From Plasmodium malariae (taxonomy: Eukaryota; Apicomplexa; Aconoidasida; Haemosporida; Plasmodiidae): a DNA stretch of 64,000 bases. The notes under the pieces are model-generated. The model was not told the origin of the DNA, ran no database searches, and was given only the letters and a program-made list of their open reading frames with translations. The translations under genes and the position numbers were made by a program. Where the stretch lies: positions 2,661,501 through 2,725,500 of the forward strand of contig NC_041788.1 of assembly GCF_900090045.1 (NCBI RefSeq), in the 5' to 3' direction. Positions 62,701 through 64,000 of this stretch are shown piece after piece. Each line of letters begins with the position of its first letter. Within the stretch, counting starts at the first letter, position 1.

Positions 62701-64000
62701 TACTACACTATTATGAGTAATAATTTGAACTCGAATGATGTTTTGGCTAATGGTGTTTGCGCTAGTTATGAATATGCCAATGATGTACATTTAGGAAAAG
62801 GCGGACACGACGGAGGGGAAGTTATGCCCTCCGGAGTACCTTTTTCATTCCCATTTGAAAATAATTATGTATATGGTAGTCAGGAAGAGGGGAAACAAAT
62901 CCGTAATATGATGGAGTCCCTACCCAAGGACTCAACCATATCGTATAAGGATTATGTTAATAAATCGACGAGTTATAGTGCTAACTCGAATTATGCAGGA
63001 AACATTTCTGACAACCAGGAGATGCAGAGGGGAAGTACGAGCAATACTAAGGCAAATGGAAGCATCCTAAGTAACGGTAGGGCGAAGAGGAATCTGCAAA
63101 GGAAGAGTTACAAGGAAGTATCAGCGTCCGACGGATTAGTGGTATCAAACGGAGAAGCAGTATCAAACGGAGAAGCAGTATCAAACGGAGAAGCAGCATC
63201 AAACGGAGAGGCAGCATCAAACGGAGAGGCAGCATCAAACGGAGAAGCAGCATCAAACGGAGAGGCAGTATCAAACGGAGAGGCAGTATCAAACGGAGAG
63301 GCAGTATCAAACAGAGAAGAAGCTTCTAACAAGCCAGCCGAATCAAACATGTCAGGCATGTTGGAAGTTCCTAAATCTGAGGAAATCAAGACCAGTAGAG
63401 AGCAGAAGCAAAGGCGCGATAGAGGAAAATGCGGAAGAGTGTCAAACGAACTAAACCTGTTTAAATACAAGTTGTACAACATATCGAATGAAGAGTTGAG
63501 CGATATGTACTTGATGAACGAAACAAGTGAGAGGCACTTATCGGAAGCACAGAACAAAGATTTGGAGTACAAACATACGAAAATCATTAGTTTGTTAAAG
63601 TGTAAATATGAACATGTACCATTTGTTAATCATTTATTTTATATATATAATTTTTATCCAATATTGTTCAAGTTAAAAGAAATAAAAAGCATACATGATA
63701 AGAAAGAGGAGAGCATAGATATATGCACAGACGAATTTTTGTTATCTTGCATAGACAATAAAATATATGAGGATATAGGAAAGAATTGTAATTTTTCAGA
63801 TGCAAGTTTTGATAGTGAAGAATCGATAAAAATTTCTGATGAACAAAAGAAGACATGTGATGACAGTTGTGATAAGGAAGAAAATGAAAATTTTGATGAA
63901 AGTAGTATGCATTCTAACTTAAAGATTTTAAATGAAATATTAGATGTAGAAGAATTAATAAAAGATATGAAAAAAACAAAAAAATGGAAAAAAAAAAATA
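50734..64000 (+). CDS. Giant UBR-box/RING E3 ubiquitin ligase (N-recognin), 3' end outside window
   Basis: N-degron pathway ligase of the UBR1/UBR2 type. The frame opens at 50734 (MLNVDQEKEN; an in-frame stop lies just upstream) and I found no stop to the window edge, giving more than 4,420 residues, far longer than yeast Ubr1 (about 1,950) because of insertions. UBR box at about residues 69-135: ICTRQWKEGSFAFKCYNC, DPTCAICAKCFFGSNHKTHI and SGGCCDCGDTSW, with all expected Cys/His ligands and the acidic pocket Asp120 and Asp123. A RING-type domain at about residues 2146-2235: CICVLCKEG, YTCGHVIHTRCLH and FTCPLCRC, as in UBR1 C-terminal RINGs. Helical UBR-type sequence lies between and after these. 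Insertions include an NGTANET-like linker, an Asp-rich stretch near 56920-56990, and NPNNSS, GNDKSD and SNGEA repeats. I do not see a clear ClpS-like N-domain, but could not exclude one. Substrate range unknown. Confidence 0.9.
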   Translation, partial: MLNVDQEKENNSNDKEEILPISKFLQKEYGDGKANKKDVMRNLRKRIYNHEQFEDIYKKLKELHGNSGICTRQWKEGSFAFKCYNCEGDPTCAICAKCFFGSNHKTHIYRLTHTSGGCCDCGDTSWNIKGSCFDHRGINEEYLTDKSILNTYVKNRVRDDLESLVGTLFKDIILKDGYFLSLVNADYVEYAFEFFKDLGITSYLFRQIICEVFTGAKIDFLINFHYCFYGGIQKALYSLYLSLFVHPYFKQRFAFKLAKHYSLVVRVVDDRMYNDNNLNGLSVQVLTVPEIAYTLVINNFLNDLIKLIESFCVYNYVTKCVMYKKFLRSDIEIIIRICVDLKYLLYHTEVIKIVLFNKYIIKKILHILSILHRMNSQVRYTKTHIIYEDLSSSYSITIENYLLRVFEPLANFCKREKNANFRNLFLLYQLTIESICSLNLFPFIDDTSDQKWLKKRKTEKSINNNNNNNNGGTTAEKGKDRSMDPGEPAEGAGKGNENIVGASGGTANGTANETSADAPGAEVSNGKSSGGLDKGKDGEGESKNVEEKKGGNKTKPEKKKKRKRLRHLRSLHSPLVRFFMMILNFDVVKKCIDDLYWYKYIYSKKMKKTNMHNFGGSKGIFHCTKQNSFGKDSNSGCSSTPFPSSAGQGNGFTDESSTRVAGKEEALFIVKEFVKDFYSMEKYTDEVINKRKMLQERYEEDGNKIKINLFNYKPFLNCYEDKENTKISNYLKEHKYLEEQYFKWIINTSNSKGKEGKEKEKEKNNDDNKITYRKSIQEKKTNVMCKNMFIEKKVNCKNTEFNEFLEMQYIHERSDIYLNPIYIDLYMRDVFEFINLFNFKLLKYILFINVHILCFIYEIKYGYWVRNGPQMVFQVSEYENSLFFQNDIIGIQFAMIMMNMLPLYEGQSVPIDNDILNLFKKVFDENIRNTANLGSVDQPTDDTYSNTSGKTNNNEFSRLDVVDVINSSTDNNCTSKNGGQPVEENNKKGGIHKVENFEEKKKDELSTYHHDSNEEHMLIYSKKKVRNAKAEEENNIFSLFFGKKRYNNVHAGTRFRNGALTSQNKSEKIDFRSIYNLLITYVMTSQLGKLRKELHQKSGVEQEEETNHQRGNDSLENGEGASTSAGIMHNDKDAEPAERERSGGSSDSVNCGNANTFSNMKGETTGEFPYDAYYINKLEWSEYLKLFMEMEVRNPFVILYQLIFKNFRMNLYLKNVKDMYMEIQLHHLKVVYKIFTDIYSNKLKIDSRKINYIFYFQLFYDLLIRVFNELYYFESSNIPRKTSYIKYKERGKYNVKKIMIQLLASKDFQYFQLEDVFPKQFRHHPSFYELVNKYGHTTHMSRSNVNLIKLNKSSWLLYDAFWPISQYKDFQSANEKCIKEENATYIGCSREEDKEYMTFSFRKIQNMLFFVFKNSCLVPMLLTIFIVNEEFQKKLERRIKEASTGMPPTNGASSTRGIPPTNGGSSTRAIPPTNGAQPTIVNGANSITGSLNSNRSIEQNSRLSSPNVNMLQSNTSAGNIIPDALPSLNDLDIYSLLTQGGVNRNGNGTHMSSRVIGSNIMVNMNNTGNNGNSANGNNMASNNGSLANNNNDSSSNSSNANDNNGNASNGNTSTDNNTYIIVDQNGDNETLFAEILINRNPNNSINMEIVNVTDNHIGEGGGNRNYRQLNADGLSELIRNLISENNIINNVIDESLLANNTSTTNHEGVRRIRGARNNNTEDNMSYDENSSSEEFHLVESELPNMLRINLLRRRSGPFDLNIVTDGNEFNVNPNNSSLNNTIDILIKIIKLLSIVIGTIHPFKELNGFYYSNCSIFPIDEKEDEKDLTSSSSDESYMCKAFTGDGEELIGEVVNEAVHEEVDKAVEGEEKNQLKGGNNLGGAYRTSMLKVNNGSSKDNDKSNGNPYECANSSKENGTQVQNNDVNGCLIFDHVNVIKKRRKERKRSSGGNGTNGSKGSNNGNNNTNRKMQNAYALSKIAVYNFITCINNINANEDKCFLKVRHTIVNRLKEIFTENYDCKNVNNGNELLEIARRKQKYLLQSMKEQQMKFSKFLDEELLSDDDDDDDDDNDDDNDDDNDYNDNKNSKYSKTLLNCKKGEQEDEAGNKAKKDGNDGPNTKGTGKGRRKKYEHDHTICEYEKTKEKNCICVLCKEGMTKNNPLAYICFASHTSLLKKIIKKNKIAFPCKYPSIYTCGHVIHTRCLHNTKILKYRKLFSVKNEPTLYEFTCPLCRCIANCFIVYVPKRYLSEDDRYRIYNCNLKELILDSSNKNLSELLKICRNAQLDDKKNEEKKNSRYSVRTNLESCVEGTDAQQSYKNSVLLDGEAPAQGGSKQYYLSSVTTEDAITDATTTNHNNGNIHSSHVLTTYTPYYYNKEVMGNKAYVHYYDEISSANRKGRRENSYYKNEEENEISESSSSDRWTYASSSNHSIDSDIPEEFYFKYKNKNKKIKNKNKFLEIKEEHEDNLHNSSNSGVYDFFDEEKMNDIFNLRFKKLIDKSVLNNLLSYDMYEDNKKIILREVYLNENNIYDKLYNKGDRRRNDFIKGEFSYSADNASDEGGFNEGIAKSEDVVDYLNVLKEEGRKVDMVRSDGSERCAENQRSVRNEGRNDTRGSRERRGRRGRRGGSELYLHKNTFNYMNKDLTFTYRNSNYFYRYKNGFLSYYVSVPLRYIKEIKMFLIQNKANNYEGRNVTRKVYFTSHVDKRFLNKDKSDGNFDFHNLVLNFYMDEKLLEYIKNNFNMDNVDAEDVIQKYRITPSVEGTEEEDGTEEAKGANGKDGAERAINRGNQRTSNERNGQRVSELSRECTEHQKEKRLKTDYEEDVKENNKSEVALPQYADDYYGTGNELENDDGSHLVSGNSGLSKGMDSERGNLKCTNNGLDESSSSLNGNSSNAERGTNCGNGNTTNKSYKDCHDGGNTNGVVASSDGVNLVEKGIDHKCKRRMRRRGRGRESGKHSKPEEGSNSSSNDSNHGSNRDNHRSSGQSCGRGARKRKHNKIVKFQYICNSGELKMLNITMKTWFSMDVYDGIISTNKRIYEKNKGILHVQNFDNMYDMKALRQSFILLGGITEISWRIFHQDHTTFSSILHHSENYKKLIDFEYCTKLDDNEEDVDIKGIGVNDILKIFRKIEMYPDFLFNNGDVGFVNKNDLKYINKLDLVLTNRRDYERSRRAVGNSKHSSSSDERGGNTNNRSNANNSSNTNNSSNPNNSSNPNNSSNPNNSSNPNNSSNPNNSSNPNNSSNPNNSSNPNNSSNPNNSSNPNNSSNPNNSSNPNNSSNPNNSSNPNNSSNPNNSSNRNNSNSNNKRVPCWNKSNSGTDKLSSNLHIIGSTKSNKNNKRDVLNIKYWRNINTAVEMNKIYWILYNEILIHIFYKNINYVSCNNMIETLVRNFFLYKHELNIIKEDKISNLFNLQLWKNMYKISFYYVYPYRFTFNMYKNFFNKIKRVHFLNKLAFIPLSIDVLKLFMNFFLNQLLYTPAAIQHFISISLVIISFQIMNEIFIKEISKSYVRFIFSQFFYEQVRKNFDNISEYIYINIQNGTYPIIQNIVKCDKNVSTEHSNEFYSYNTAVGCSEENISVKEELNSSHGHFRTFVFDNFVKNDLDQLGGQYHYTDRHTSQGVQGNMDNGQVRVNSYYGTKESNPQGPCDDEIMGKGEKLLNEPSDKRSRYTSNDCSSCDKSNDAYYVYSCGNDENDNYGNHGNHGNNKSDGNDKSDGNDKNDGNDKNDGNDKSDGNDKSNGNDKSDEGGYSGMGQGNNIDVFSLLKRIEQLSMHFSEHEINDLKKIILHNKILSGDEMNDTDILMSKKGSINVMKKRKSCLSSEQEEMNMQHMRRVQNGNNEILSPEGRSELKGKNVVTINGVDADIVTTNQVILSTGIKKLFIIYETMKKLVELNKFRMHTQKLMLLLCEANDAYLKYAYYNGSLPINIYISTNFLKYNKFFKNFYSFLYKKKGNAKWGAFHVLYEEKLAGRRKGSSMSTKGKHVMKRDYYTIMSNNLNSNDVLANGVCASYEYANDVHLGKGGHDGGEVMPSGVPFSFPFENNYVYGSQEEGKQIRNMMESLPKDSTISYKDYVNKSTSYSANSNYAGNISDNQEMQRGSTSNTKANGSILSNGRAKRNLQRKSYKEVSASDGLVVSNGEAVSNGEAVSNGEAASNGEAASNGEAASNGEAASNGEAVSNGEAVSNGEAVSNREEASNKPAESNMSGMLEVPKSEEIKTSREQKQRRDRGKCGRVSNELNLFKYKLYNISNEELSDMYLMNETSERHLSEAQNKDLEYKHTKIISLLKCKYEHVPFVNHLFYIYNFYPILFKLKEIKSIHDKKEESIDICTDEFLLSCIDNKIYEDIGKNCNFSDASFDSEESIKISDEQKKTCDDSCDKEENENFDESSMHSNLKILNEILDVEELIKDMKKTKKWKKKN
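60310..60640 (+). repeat. 18-bp coding repeat (NPNNSS)
   Basis: About eighteen copies of AACCCTAATAATAGCAGC in frame within the UBR ligase, with AGT/AGC synonymous variants in blocks and ACT/GCT/CGT variants at both ends. Confidence 0.92.
61845..61975 (+). repeat. 18-bp coding repeat (GNDKSD)
   Basis: Seven copies encoding GNDKSD, GNDKND and GNDKSN within the UBR ligase. Confidence 0.9.
63125..63322 (+). repeat. 18-bp coding repeat (SNGEAV/SNGEAA)
   Basis: About ten copies of TCAAACGGAGAAGCAGTA type; V and A versions occur in blocks. Near the right edge of the UBR ligase fragment. Confidence 0.92.

Overview
The window looks like nuclear DNA of a malaria parasite (Plasmodium). It is very AT-rich, with poly(A), poly(T) and (AT)n tracts throughout and intergenic stretches of 0.3 to 6.5 kb made of microsatellites. 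Genes are either single very long exons full of Asn/Asp/Ser/Lys low complexity, or chains of short exons separated by T-rich introns. The proteins are typical apicomplexan ones. The DNA is less extreme in AT than P. falciparum, so a P. malariae/P. ovale-like or other non-falciparum species is my guess; the species cannot be fixed from the sequence alone.

Layout, left to right. (1) 1087-5418 (+): ten-exon gene for an all-helical, armadillo-like conserved protein. (2) 6106-6501 (-): small one-TM protein with a KTLKTS repeat. (3) 6767-10070 (-): nine-exon Cid1/TUTase-type nucleotidyltransferase, reconstructed exon by exon. (4) 11407-13830 (-): mitochondrial-type elongation factor G. (5) 15770-16267 (+): FAM32A-like spliceosome-associated protein. 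(6) 18066-21503 and 22000-29595 (-): two large, repeat-rich proteins of unknown function, the second probably nuclear. (7) 29596-37952: long intergenic region with one possible multi-exon minus-strand gene near 36.1-37.0 kb. (8) 37953-42001 (+): pentatricopeptide repeat (PPR) protein. (9) 43069-45531 (-): four-exon polytopic membrane protein. (10) 45532-50733: intergenic. (11) 50734 to beyond the right edge (+): giant UBR-box plus RING E3 ubiquitin ligase (N-recognin), cut by the window end.

Functional themes: organelle gene expression (mitochondrial EF-G and a PPR protein of probable organelle destination), RNA 3'-end modification and splicing (nucleotidyltransferase, FAM32A-like), and N-degron ubiquitination. 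These are neighbours on a eukaryotic chromosome, not an operon, and no shared pathway is implied.

Most notable general observation: three unrelated genes (EF-G, PPR, membrane protein) are each interrupted by a reading-frame break exactly at a 23-27 nt coding poly(A) tract, and all three need the same correction (+1 or -2 nt). This is either systematic homopolymer under-calling or a shared slippage-tolerant feature. Splice sites given here were inferred by eye from GT/AG signals, reading phase and coding character; none was tested.
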